The position numbers and the translations under genes are program-made. 7,571 nt of DNA from Betaproteobacteria bacterium (GTDB taxonomy: Bacteria > Pseudomonadota > Gammaproteobacteria > Burkholderiales > Burkholderiaceae_E): positions 1 through 7,571 of the forward strand of contig RFPW01000103.1 in NCBI GenBank assembly GCA_009925965.1. The letters are read 5' to 3'. Below the pieces are notes generated by a model. It worked only from the letters and a program-made list of their open reading frames with translations, searched no databases and was not told where the DNA came from. Below, piece by piece: positions 1-6,401 of the stretch (position 1 is its first letter; every line of letters starts with the position of its first letter).

Positions 1-1380
1 GTTGCAAACTCGGGCGTGGACTCGAGCTTGGCTCGAAAGCCTGCAGTGCTTTGTGTGGCCAACGAGTCGCACCGTTTTCTGGTCGCCGATGAATGTGACC
101 AAGCCGGCGTGGCTGGAACCATTCTGCTCGAGCCCCGAGGGCGCAACACCGCCGCTGCTATGGCCTGCGCGGCGTATCATGCGATGACCCAAGCGACAGA
201 GGCCCAGCGGGACCCGTTGCTGCTTTTCCTGCCGTCGGATCAATACGTTCCAGATATTGAATCTTTCTGCGAGACCGTCGTTTCAGGTGTCGCGGCCGCG
301 CGCGAGGGGTGGTTCGTGACGTTCGGTGTCGTCCCCGTGCAGCCTTCAACAGCGTACGGTTACATCCAGTATGGTGATTCAATTACCGATGACGTTCGCG
401 ACGACGGTGATCATGGCGTTCGAAACGATATGCACAACGATGTGCGCAACGTAATTCGATTTGTCGAGAAGCCTAACGCGCTGAAAGCGGCGGAATTGTT
501 GGCGCGCGGTGATCACTGGTGGAACGCTGGCATTTTTTTAGTGAGCGCGAAAACTCTACTCGCAGCCCTGGAGCTTCATGCGCCGGACATCTTTGAAGCC
601 GCCGGGCTGGCGATGGACGTTGTAAAGGTAGACGGCCATTTCTTGCGCCCGGGCGCTGTCGAGTTTTTGAATATTCGCTCCGAAAGTATCGACTACGCGG
701 TGCTCGAACATCATGATCAGATTGCCGTGGCGCCCTTCGCCGGCGCCTGGAGTGACGTCGGCAGCTGGAATGCTGTGGCTGACCTGGCCGACGCCGATGC
801 CGAGGGTAATCGTGCGGTCGGTCAAACCCTGGCGATTGATTGCCAGCGCACTTATCTGCATTCGCCTCATCGTGTCGTGGTCGCGCTGGGTCTTTCAGAT
901 GTCCTTGTCATCGATACGCCGGATGCGGTCTTGGTGGCCAGCGCCTCTGAAGCAGAACGGGTCAAGGATGTGGTGTCAAAACTGCGTGAGCGAGGTCTCT
1001 CAGTTGCCACCGAGCATCGACGCGTAGCGCGTCCATGGGGCGAATATGACGCAATCGATTCGGGTGATCGCTTTCAGGTGAAGCGCATTACGGTGAAGCC
1101 CGGCGAGCAACTCTCTTTGCAGATGCATCATCACCGGGCCGAGCATTGGATCGTTGTGCGTGGAACCGCACGTGTTACGCGTGGCGACGAGACCTTTCTT
1201 CTATCAGAAAATGAAAGCACCTATATTCCATTGGGCACGGTTCATCGATTAGAAAACCCCGGCCGGGTCCCGCTGGAGATGATCGAGGTTCAATCAGGTA
1301 GCTACCTGGGCGAGGACGATATCGTCCGCTTTGAAGACACCTATGGACGTGTCGTCCCCACTCTCGGAGAAGCCCCATGA
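1..1380 (+). CDS. manC: Mannose-1-phosphate guanylyltransferase / mannose-6-phosphate isomerase, 5'-truncated by window edge
   Basis: Bifunctional cytoplasmic enzyme. The N-terminal domain makes GDP-mannose from mannose-1-phosphate and GTP; the C-terminal type II cupin interconverts fructose-6-phosphate and mannose-6-phosphate. The reading frame is open from base 1. By recalled alignment with E. coli ManC/CpsB about 40 residues are missing, including the GGSGTRLWP nucleotide-binding motif, so the GTG at 16 is not the real start. Visible motifs are EPRGRNTA (130-153), FVEKP (460-474) and WNAGIF (520-537). After the RPWGEY linker (from 1030) comes the cupin metal/active-site stretch QMHHHRAEHW (1120-1149). 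Two oddities: LPSDQ stands where the family usually has LPxDH (near 229-243), and a three-unit repeat lies just before FVEKP. The stop overlaps the following mutase gene by ATGA, so the two are translationally linked. AlgA and XanB are other names for the same family. Family identity is secure. Confidence 0.96.
   Translation, partial: VANSGVDSSLARKPAVLCVANESHRFLVADECDQAGVAGTILLEPRGRNTAAAMACAAYHAMTQATEAQRDPLLLFLPSDQYVPDIESFCETVVSGVAAAREGWFVTFGVVPVQPSTAYGYIQYGDSITDDVRDDGDHGVRNDMHNDVRNVIRFVEKPNALKAAELLARGDHWWNAGIFLVSAKTLLAALELHAPDIFEAAGLAMDVVKVDGHFLRPGAVEFLNIRSESIDYAVLEHHDQIAVAPFAGAWSDVGSWNAVADLADADAEGNRAVGQTLAIDCQRTYLHSPHRVVVALGLSDVLVIDTPDAVLVASASEAERVKDVVSKLRERGLSVATEHRRVARPWGEYDAIDSGDRFQVKRITVKPGEQLSLQMHHHRAEHWIVVRGTARVTRGDETFLLSENESTYIPLGTVHRLENPGRVPLEMIEVQSGSYLGEDDIVRFEDTYGRVVPTLGEAP
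382..453 (+). repeat. Three imperfect 24-bp tandem units inside manC
   Basis: Three in-frame 24-base units (382-405, 406-429, 430-453) encode ITDDVRDD, GDHGVRND and MHNDVRNV, with a shared core of D/G-V-R-D/N. They sit in the loop between YGYI and FVEKP of the guanylyltransferase domain. By recalled comparison with E. coli ManC this loop is about 12 residues longer here. The charged, Asp/Asn-rich composition suggests a surface loop that grew by duplication and then diverged. The units are not identical at the DNA level, so recent slippage is unlikely. Confidence 0.6.
1366..1370 (+). promoter_or_regulatory. Ribosome binding site of the mutase gene
   Basis: GGAGA lies within the last codons of manC, six bases before the ATG at 1377. 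This supports that ATG as the true start and fits translational coupling through the ATGA overlap with manC. Confidence 0.7.
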
Positions 1381-2879
1381 ACCAAGATCACACTCGTAGC
1401 GACCCATCGGGTAAAGAGCCATTCGAGTTAGAGCACCTTGATGGCTCGATCTTTAAGGCCTACGACATCCGTGGCATCGTCGATCGGACACTGACGGAGG
1501 GTGCTGTCTTGCATATTGGCCGCGCTCTGGGGCTGGCAATTTTGCGTAGTGCTCATGAAGCGCGTGGTGGTGGCCAGGGTCTGAGTCCTGCAGGCAGACC
1601 CGCCATTTCATTGGGGCGTGATGGTCGTCTGTCTGGGCCGCGGTTGGCGAAAGCGCTCGGCGACGGATTGCGTGATGTCGGGGTCGACGTGATTGATTTG
1701 GGTTGCGTAACGACCCCGATGACGTACTTCGCCGGCTTTGAGCTCGGGACGGGCTCAGCCGTCATGGTGACGGGCAGTCATAACCCGCCTGATTACAACG
1801 GGCTCAAGATGGTCATCGCAGGCGAAACGCTTCATGGTCAAGCCATTCAGGGCTTACTCGCGACCATCCGCGATGGTGCAACCGCGGATGCCCGGATGCC
1901 CGACCTGGCTGCTCGCGGGCGTTTGCACCAGGAGGATATTGCCGGGCGTTATCTGGATCGTGTTGCGGGCGAACATCCGGACGCGGTGCGCCTTGCTCGC
2001 CCGATGCGGATTGCCATTGACGCAGGTAATGGCATTGCGGGGGCCTTTGCGCCTGCACTGTTTCGAGCCTTGGGGTGCGAGGTGATCGAGTTGTTCTGTG
2101 AGGTTGATGGTTCTTTTCCGAATCATCATCCGGATCCGGCACACCCCGAAAACCTCCAGGATCTGATCCGAGCGGTTCAGTCAGAGGACGCCGAACTGGG
2201 GCTGGCGTTTGACGGTGACGGCGACCGGTTGGGCGTTGTGACTCGAACGGGCAACATCATTTGGCCCGATCGGCAGCTTATTTTGATGGCGCGCGATGTG
2301 CTCTCACGCCGCCCTGGTGCCGACATTATTTTTGATGTGAAGTGCTCGCGTCATGTTGCCCAAGAAGTGCGTGCGGCCGGCGGCGTCCCCGTGATGAATG
2401 CGACTGGGCACTCATTGATCAAAGCTCGCTTGCGGGCGACCGGTGCCCCGTTCGCTGGCGAGTTGAGCGGGCACTTGTTTTTTGCCGAGCGTTGGTATGG
2501 CTTTGATGACGGTCTCTATGCGGGTGCACGTCTGCTGGAGATCTTGTCACGCTCAAAAAATGCGTCTGAGGTTTTGGATGCGGTTCCGCAGGATCAGTCG
2601 ACGCCAGAGCTGCAGGTGAAGCGCCCCGAAGGCGAAAACCATCGCTTTGTCGCTCAACTTTTGCAGACGGCCCCACTCGCCGGCGAGCGTGAACGCATCA
2701 CAATCGATGGCTTGCGGGTGGAATTTGAGGACGGCTTTGGCCTCGTTCGGGCGTCCAACACGACGCCGGTTCTGGTCTGTCGGTTTGAGGGGGATAGCGC
2801 ACGGGCGTTGTCAAACATTCAGGCGCAATTTGCGCTGGCGATGAGGGCTATTGACCCAGCGATCGTATTGCCCTTCTAG
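1377..2879 (+). CDS. algC: Phosphomannomutase/phosphoglucomutase (AlgC type)
   Basis: Cytoplasmic alpha-D-phosphohexomutase that interconverts the 6- and 1-phosphates of mannose or glucose. All four active-site signatures are intact: the phosphoserine loop TGSHNP at residues 132-137 (Ser134), the metal site DGDGDR at 279-284, the sugar loop GELSGH at 361-366 and the phosphate site RASNTTP at 458-464. AYDIRG at 28-33 marks the usual N-terminus. Long stretches match Pseudomonas AlgC as I recall it, so dual mannose/glucose use is likely, though inferred. At 500 residues it is longer than AlgC (about 463): it has extra N-terminal residues and a Gly/Ala-rich insertion at about residues 58-76, before GRDGRLSG. 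The start overlaps the manC stop (ATGA) and has a good ribosome site. The stop shares CTAG with the convergent rmlD stop. It could feed both ManC and RmlA. ManB/XanA are alternative names. Confidence 0.95.
   Translation: MNQDHTRSDPSGKEPFELEHLDGSIFKAYDIRGIVDRTLTEGAVLHIGRALGLAILRSAHEARGGGQGLSPAGRPAISLGRDGRLSGPRLAKALGDGLRDVGVDVIDLGCVTTPMTYFAGFELGTGSAVMVTGSHNPPDYNGLKMVIAGETLHGQAIQGLLATIRDGATADARMPDLAARGRLHQEDIAGRYLDRVAGEHPDAVRLARPMRIAIDAGNGIAGAFAPALFRALGCEVIELFCEVDGSFPNHHPDPAHPENLQDLIRAVQSEDAELGLAFDGDGDRLGVVTRTGNIIWPDRQLILMARDVLSRRPGADIIFDVKCSRHVAQEVRAAGGVPVMNATGHSLIKARLRATGAPFAGELSGHLFFAERWYGFDDGLYAGARLLEILSRSKNASEVLDAVPQDQSTPELQVKRPEGENHRFVAQLLQTAPLAGERERITIDGLRVEFEDGFGLVRASNTTPVLVCRFEGDSARALSNIQAQFALAMRAIDPAIVLPF
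2876..2879. other. Shared CTAG: overlapping convergent stop codons
   Basis: The TAG of the plus-strand mutase gene (2877-2879) and the TAG of the minus-strand rmlD (complement of 2876-2878) lie in one palindromic CTAG. The two operons therefore meet tail to tail with a 4-base overlap and no intergenic sequence. Confidence 0.95.
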
Positions 2880-3766
2880 CTTTGGTAGGCCTGGCGCACT
2901 TCGTGGCGCCAATCGGGGAGGCGTAGGCCAAAGGCCTTCTCGAACAGGCTGCAGTCCAGCACTGACCAGGCGGGGCGCGTGGCTGGAGTGGGCCATTCAG
3001 CTGTTTTGATGGGTTGAATGCTGACGTCCAGGCCTGCCGCCTCGCAGGCTGCCAGCGCAAATTCGTACCAGGTCGTATGACCCGAGGCGGTCAGGTGGTA
3101 GAGCCCTTCGCGCCCGGGCTCATGCCAAAGTGCCAATGCGGCATCGATCGCGGCCTGGGACAGACTGGAGGCGTGGGTGGGGGTGCCCTGTTGGTCTGCG
3201 ACGACCCGCAATGCGCTGCCACTTCGGGCACGGTTCAAAATCGCCTCGGGGAAACATTTGCCGCCGCGTGACCAGACCCATGCCGTGCGCAGAACGAGCG
3301 TACGCGCGCCGCTGGCGAGCACGGCTTGTTCGCCGGCAAGCTTGCTGGTGCCATAGACCGAAATCGGGTCGGGTCGATCGGTTTCGAGCCATCCACGGGG
3401 CTGACCTGGCAGGGGAGCAACAGTTTCACTCACCGGCGCGACGCCGTTGAAAACAAAATCGGTTGACCAGTGGACGAACAGCGCCCCTTGGTCGCGCGCA
3501 GCCTCAGCGAGCAATCGTGGAGCCTCAGCATTCACTGCGATGGCACCTGCCGGATCAGACTCCGCGGCGTCGACAGCGGTCCAGGCGGCTGGGTTGAAGA
3601 TGATGTTGGGCGCGATGGCGCGGACGGTGTCTACGATCGCTTCGGGATTGGTCAGGTCGAGTTGTTGGCGATTCAGCGCAACGACTTCGCCATGCCCAGA
3701 AAGACGTTCCACCAAGGCCCGGCCGACTTGGCCACTGGAACCCGTGACCAGAAATTTAAGGGCCAT
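2876..3766 (-). CDS. rfbD: dTDP-4-dehydrorhamnose reductase
   Basis: Last step of dTDP-L-rhamnose synthesis: NAD(P)H-dependent reduction of dTDP-4-dehydro-L-rhamnose. It is a cytoplasmic SDR-superfamily protein of 296 residues, close to the usual 290-300. The glycine-rich cofactor loop is TGSSGQVG at residues 8-15, STDFVFNG at 101-108 holds the catalytic Thr102, and YGTSKLAGE at 138-146 supplies the Tyr138/Lys142 pair. I chose the ATG at 3766 (MALKFLVTG) because the Rossmann strand must start near the N-terminus. An upstream TTG at 3811 would add 15 residues and a longer overlap with rfbC. The ribosome site is weak, and the start overlaps the rfbC end by 11 bases, so coupled translation is likely. 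Oddity: the segment between STDFVFNG and YGTSK is about 12 residues longer than in E. coli RmlD. The gene is the fourth in the rmlBACD operon, also called rmlD. Confidence 0.95.
   Translation of the reverse strand: MALKFLVTGSSGQVGRALVERLSGHGEVVALNRQQLDLTNPEAIVDTVRAIAPNIIFNPAAWTAVDAAESDPAGAIAVNAEAPRLLAEAARDQGALFVHWSTDFVFNGVAPVSETVAPLPGQPRGWLETDRPDPISVYGTSKLAGEQAVLASGARTLVLRTAWVWSRGGKCFPEAILNRARSGSALRVVADQQGTPTHASSLSQAAIDAALALWHEPGREGLYHLTASGHTTWYEFALAACEAAGLDVSIQPIKTAEWPTPATRPAWSVLDCSLFEKAFGLRLPDWRHEVRQAYQS
2892..2911. other. GC-rich hairpin just past the mutase stop, inside the rmlD 3' end
   Basis: TGGCGCAC (2892-2899), loop TTC, then GTG-G-CGCCA (2903-2911) can form an eight-base-pair stem with one bulged G. 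It starts 12 bases after the mutase stop and lies within the rmlD coding sequence. No T-run follows on the plus strand, so it is not a standard intrinsic terminator. It could still protect the 3' end of the manC-algC transcript or help Rho-type termination. This is weak evidence. Confidence 0.35.
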
Positions 3767-4352
3767 CTTTGCTGAACTTAGTGCCCATGCCGCCAATCGA
3801 ACCAATCTCAAAGATTTCAGCCTGGCTCAAGCGGGGGGCCTGTTCATCCTTGGGCGAGAGTCGGGCTTCGGTGCCGGCGAGGGGCCAATCGATACCAATT
3901 TCAGGGTCATTCCACAAAATCGATCGCTCGCCGGGCGCATGCCGAAAGTCGTCGACTTTATAAAGAACTTCGGCAACATCGCTTAACGCAACAAACCCGT
4001 GACCGAATCCAGGGGGAATCCAGGCTTGCTGGTGGTTCGATTCTGAAAGGATGAATCCGGTCCATTGGCCAAAGTGCGGCGAGCCCCGACGAAGATCCAC
4101 TGCGACATCGAAGATCTCGCCGCGCAGGCAGGCGACGAGTTTGGATTGCGGTTGTTTCAATTGGTAGTGAAGGCCCCGAACGACTCCGCGCAGCGAACGT
4201 GAAAGGTTGTCCTGAACAAAGGTTCCGCGAAAACCCGTCGCCTCAGCAAACACCCTGGCGTTGAACTGCTCGGTGAAAAAACCTCGGTCATCGGCAAATA
4301 ACGCGGGTTCGAGAATCAGAACGCCAGGGAGATTGGTGGGTTTGACCTGCAT
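3756..4352 (-). CDS. rfbC: dTDP-4-dehydrorhamnose 3,5-epimerase
   Basis: Third step of dTDP-L-rhamnose synthesis: epimerises C3 and C5 of dTDP-4-dehydro-6-deoxy-D-glucose. It is a cytoplasmic cupin. Family features seen: DDRGFFTEQF (21-30), QDNLSRS (47-53), RGLHYQ (59-64) with the catalytic-base His62, Lys71, FDVAVDLRRGSP (81-92), IPPGFGHGF (112-120), Tyr131 in YKVDD, DPEIGIDWPL (149-158) and Asp169 in LSPKDE. The family usually reads YKxTDYY near residues 131-137. Here it is YKVDDFR, so the last aromatic is Arg137. That may be tolerated or may alter catalysis. At 198 residues it has a tail of roughly 15 beyond the usual 180-185, and that tail overlaps the rfbD start. It begins five bases after the rfbA stop, with GGAT as a weak ribosome site. 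The operon context makes rhamnose synthesis by far the best guess. Also called rmlC. Confidence 0.95.
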   Translation of the reverse strand: MQVKPTNLPGVLILEPALFADDRGFFTEQFNARVFAEATGFRGTFVQDNLSRSLRGVVRGLHYQLKQPQSKLVACLRGEIFDVAVDLRRGSPHFGQWTGFILSESNHQQAWIPPGFGHGFVALSDVAEVLYKVDDFRHAPGERSILWNDPEIGIDWPLAGTEARLSPKDEQAPRLSQAEIFEIGSIGGMGTKFSKDGP

Positions 4353-4357
4353 GGGGT

Positions 4358-5236
4358 TTATCCAAAAATCTGTTCGTCGATCACCCGAAGCAGATACCGG
4401 CCGTAGCCAGTCTTGGCCAGCGGCTTTGCAAGCATGCGCAGTTGGTCCGCGTCGATCCAGCCGAGCCTGAATGCAACCTCTTCGGGGCAGGCTACTTTGA
4501 GCCCCTGGCGCCGCTCGATCGTCTCGATAAAGGCGCTCGCCTCAAGCAGGGATTCGTGAGTCCCCGTGTCGAGCCAGGCGTAGCCGCGGCCCATGACCGC
4601 GACCTCGAGCTGGCCCATGGCGAGATAGGCCCTGTTGACGTCGGTGATCTCAAGTTCGCCGCGTTGCGAAGGTTTGACCTGCGCGGCGATTTCAAGGACC
4701 CGATTGTCGTAAAAATAGAGGCCTGTCACGGCATAGCGCGACTTGGGGTTAACGGGCTTCTCTTCAATGTCGATGGCGCGACCGCTAGCGTCAAAGCTGA
4801 CCACGCCGTAGCGTTCGGGTTCTTCGACGGCGTAGGCGAAGACCGTCGCGCCGGTCTCGCGTTGTGCAGCCGTTCGGACCAGCGCGGACAGATCATGGCC
4901 GTGAAAGAGATTGTCACCAAGCGCCAGCGCGACCCGATCCTGGCCGACAAAGTCCCGCCCGATGATAAAAGCCTGCGCAAGGCCATCGGGCGAGGGCTGT
5001 TCGGCATAGGTAAATGACACGCCCCACTGCTGCCCATCGCCCAGGAGTTGTCTGAAGCGGGGAAGATCCTGGGGCGTCGAGATGATCAAAATCTCGCGAA
5101 TACCCGCCAACATGAGCGTCGTGAGCGGGTAGTAGATCATCGGCTTATCGAAGACCGGCAATAACTGTTTGGACACGACCTGTGTCACCGGGTACAAGCG
5201 GGTGCCGGACCCTCCGGCCAGCAAAATGCCTTTCAT
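4358..5236 (-). CDS. rfbA: Glucose-1-phosphate thymidylyltransferase
   Basis: First enzyme of the dTDP-L-rhamnose pathway: joins dTTP and glucose-1-phosphate to give dTDP-glucose and pyrophosphate. It is cytoplasmic and, in this family, normally tetrameric and feedback-inhibited by dTDP-rhamnose (family knowledge). The 292-residue length is typical. Motifs in order: GGSGTRLYP at 8-16 (nucleotide binding), SKQLLPV at 22-28, GLAQAF at 85-90, LGDN at 106-109 with metal ligand Asp108, EEKP at 158-161, GELEITD at 193-199 and WLDTGT at 221-226 with metal ligand Asp223. The C-terminal KTGYGRYLL is also typical. The ATG overlaps the rfbB stop in ATGA. A run of six G just upstream, inside rfbB, can act as the ribosome site. 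The substrate may come from the AlgC-like mutase encoded at 1377-2879. Also called rmlA. Confidence 0.97.
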   Translation of the reverse strand: MKGILLAGGSGTRLYPVTQVVSKQLLPVFDKPMIYYPLTTLMLAGIREILIISTPQDLPRFRQLLGDGQQWGVSFTYAEQPSPDGLAQAFIIGRDFVGQDRVALALGDNLFHGHDLSALVRTAAQRETGATVFAYAVEEPERYGVVSFDASGRAIDIEEKPVNPKSRYAVTGLYFYDNRVLEIAAQVKPSQRGELEITDVNRAYLAMGQLEVAVMGRGYAWLDTGTHESLLEASAFIETIERRQGLKVACPEEVAFRLGWIDADQLRMLAKPLAKTGYGRYLLRVIDEQIFG

Positions 5237-6309
5237 CGCTGCCCCCCGTCGCGCTCACTGTACTGCTGGGAAACCCAGTCGCGATAGCGACCGCTGGTGA
5301 CGTTGTCGAGCCAGTCACCGTGGTTCAGGTACCACTGAACTGTTTCTTCGAGACCCGTCTCAAAGGTTTTGGCGGGCGTCCATCCCAAGTGATCGCGGAG
5401 TCGGCTCGCGTCAATCGCGTAGCGCTGATCGTGGCCAGGGCGGTCGGTGACGAAGGTAATCAGGCGTCGATGCGATTGGCCTCCGGGGTCCGGGCGTAAG
5501 CGATCCAGAACGTCGCACAGGGTATGCACGAGATCAAGATTGCGTCGCTCGGCATTGCCACCGATGACCCAGGTTTCGCCGGGCCTGCTGCCTTCGAGGA
5601 CCGTCCCGATGGCGGTGCAGTGATCGCTGACATGTAGCCAGTCGCGCACGTTGCTACCGTCGCCGTAGACAGGGATTGGTTCGCCGGCAAGTGCCCGATG
5701 AATCGTGAGTGGAATCAGTTTTTCTGGGAACTGGAACGGTCCGTAATTGTTCGAACAGTTCGTGATTAGAGTCGGCAAGCCGTAAGTGTGATGCCAGGCG
5801 CGCACGAGATGGTCACTGGCCGCTTTCGAGGCGCTGTAAGGGCTGTTCGGCGCGTACGGTGTGTGTTCATTGAACGCTGGGTCCTGCGGGCCAAGTGACC
5901 CAAAGACCTCATCGGTTGAGACATGCAAAAATCGAAAACGATCCCGGCTCTGGGGGAGGAGTTGGTTCCAGAACAGACGGGACTCCTCGAGTAACGCATG
6001 GGTGCCCATGACGTTCGTTCGAACAAAAGCGTCCGATGCTGCGATTGACCGGTCGACATGACTTTCTGCAGCGAAGTGCACCACGGCGCGAGGCTGATGT
6101 TGTTCGAGCAGCGAACGCACGAGGGGGCGATCGCCGATGTCGCCCACAACAAGCTGCAGGCGGGGATCTTCGGCCAGTGGTGCAAGGTTGGCCGGATTGG
6201 CTGCGTAGGTCAGCGCATCAAGGACAACGATCGGCTCCCCCGTCGTTGCAATCGTATTCAGGACAAAATTGGCACCGATAAACCCGGCGCCGCCAGTGAC
6301 AAGAAGCAT
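5233..6309 (-). CDS. rfbB: dTDP-glucose 4,6-dehydratase
   Basis: Second step of dTDP-L-rhamnose synthesis: NAD-dependent oxidation, dehydration and reduction of dTDP-D-glucose to dTDP-4-dehydro-6-deoxy-D-glucose. It is a cytoplasmic extended SDR of 358 residues, a normal length. The NAD loop GGAGFIG is at 6-12, DALTYA at 31-36, HFAAESHVDRSI at 78-89, STDEVFG at 131-137 with the Thr132/Asp133/Glu134 catalytic set, and YSASK at 158-162 gives Tyr158/Lys162. NCSNNYGPFQFPEKLIP and the DRPGHDQRYAID block are hallmark sequences of RmlB rather than of other epimerases. The start at 6309 places the Rossmann strand at residue 2, as usual; no strong ribosome site is seen. It is the first gene of the rmlBACD operon, so the operon promoter should lie in the 92-bp gap shared with the divergent waaC. 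Also called rmlB. Confidence 0.97.
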   Translation of the reverse strand: MLLVTGGAGFIGANFVLNTIATTGEPIVVLDALTYAANPANLAPLAEDPRLQLVVGDIGDRPLVRSLLEQHQPRAVVHFAAESHVDRSIAASDAFVRTNVMGTHALLEESRLFWNQLLPQSRDRFRFLHVSTDEVFGSLGPQDPAFNEHTPYAPNSPYSASKAASDHLVRAWHHTYGLPTLITNCSNNYGPFQFPEKLIPLTIHRALAGEPIPVYGDGSNVRDWLHVSDHCTAIGTVLEGSRPGETWVIGGNAERRNLDLVHTLCDVLDRLRPDPGGQSHRRLITFVTDRPGHDQRYAIDASRLRDHLGWTPAKTFETGLEETVQWYLNHGDWLDNVTSGRYRDWVSQQYSERDGGQR

Positions 6310-6401
6310 GAAGAAGCCTAAAAGCGAGCTTGCGTGACGTAACCCCCAAGGATAGCGGCAAAATAGGGGATCTTTGCCGGTTGCCTGGAACTCAGCACAT
6401 C
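6310..6401. promoter_or_regulatory. Divergent promoter region between rfbB and waaC
   Basis: This is the only intergenic gap of any size in the window, 92 bases between two start codons that point away from each other. It must carry, or lie downstream of, the promoters of both transcription units. I see no convincing sigma-70 pair. The best plus-strand candidate is GTGACG (6334-6339) with CAAAAT (6359-6364) at a long 19-base spacing. On the minus strand nothing stands out. A perfect dyad is centred near 6368. Confidence 0.5.
6356..6379. repeat. Perfect 7-bp inverted repeat in the divergent gap
   Basis: CGGCAAA (6356-6362) and TTTGCCG (6373-6379) are exact reverse complements separated by 10 bases with a GGGG core. 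The dyad lies 22 bases before the waaC ATG and 46 bases from the rfbB ATG. It could be an operator for a dimeric regulator controlling both units, or a hairpin in the waaC leader. There is no T-run, so it is not a terminator. Confidence 0.5.

Noticed and set aside
16..18. GTG at base 16 as the start of manC
   Set aside because: The frame is open from base 1, and the essential N-terminal GTP-binding motif would be missing. The gene is simply cut by the window edge.
1813..2144. Two minus-strand frames of about 100 codons inside algC
   Set aside because: They overlap conserved mutase sequence in antisense and resemble no known protein.
2823..2835. GCGCAA-T-TTGCGC palindrome near the algC 3' end as a terminator for the rml operon
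   Set aside because: The loop is one base, the effective stem is only four pairs, and no T-run follows on the minus strand.
3767..3811. TTG at 3811 as an upstream start of rfbD
   Set aside because: It would add 15 residues before the Rossmann strand and a 56-base overlap with rfbC. ATG 3766 matches the family N-terminus.
3447..3986. Plus-strand open frame of 179 codons opposite rfbC/rfbD
   Set aside because: It spans the ends of two well-supported genes in antisense, without a recognisable motif or ribosome site.
4442..5017. Plus-strand open frame of 191 codons opposite rfbA
   Set aside because: It lies entirely antisense to a textbook rfbA, has no recognisable domain, and is expected by chance in high-GC coding DNA.
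6330..6401. TTG at 6330 as an upstream start of waaC
   Set aside because: The 24 added residues show no family resemblance and would cover the divergent regulatory gap. MRILILKTTSMGD at 6402 is the usual WaaC start.
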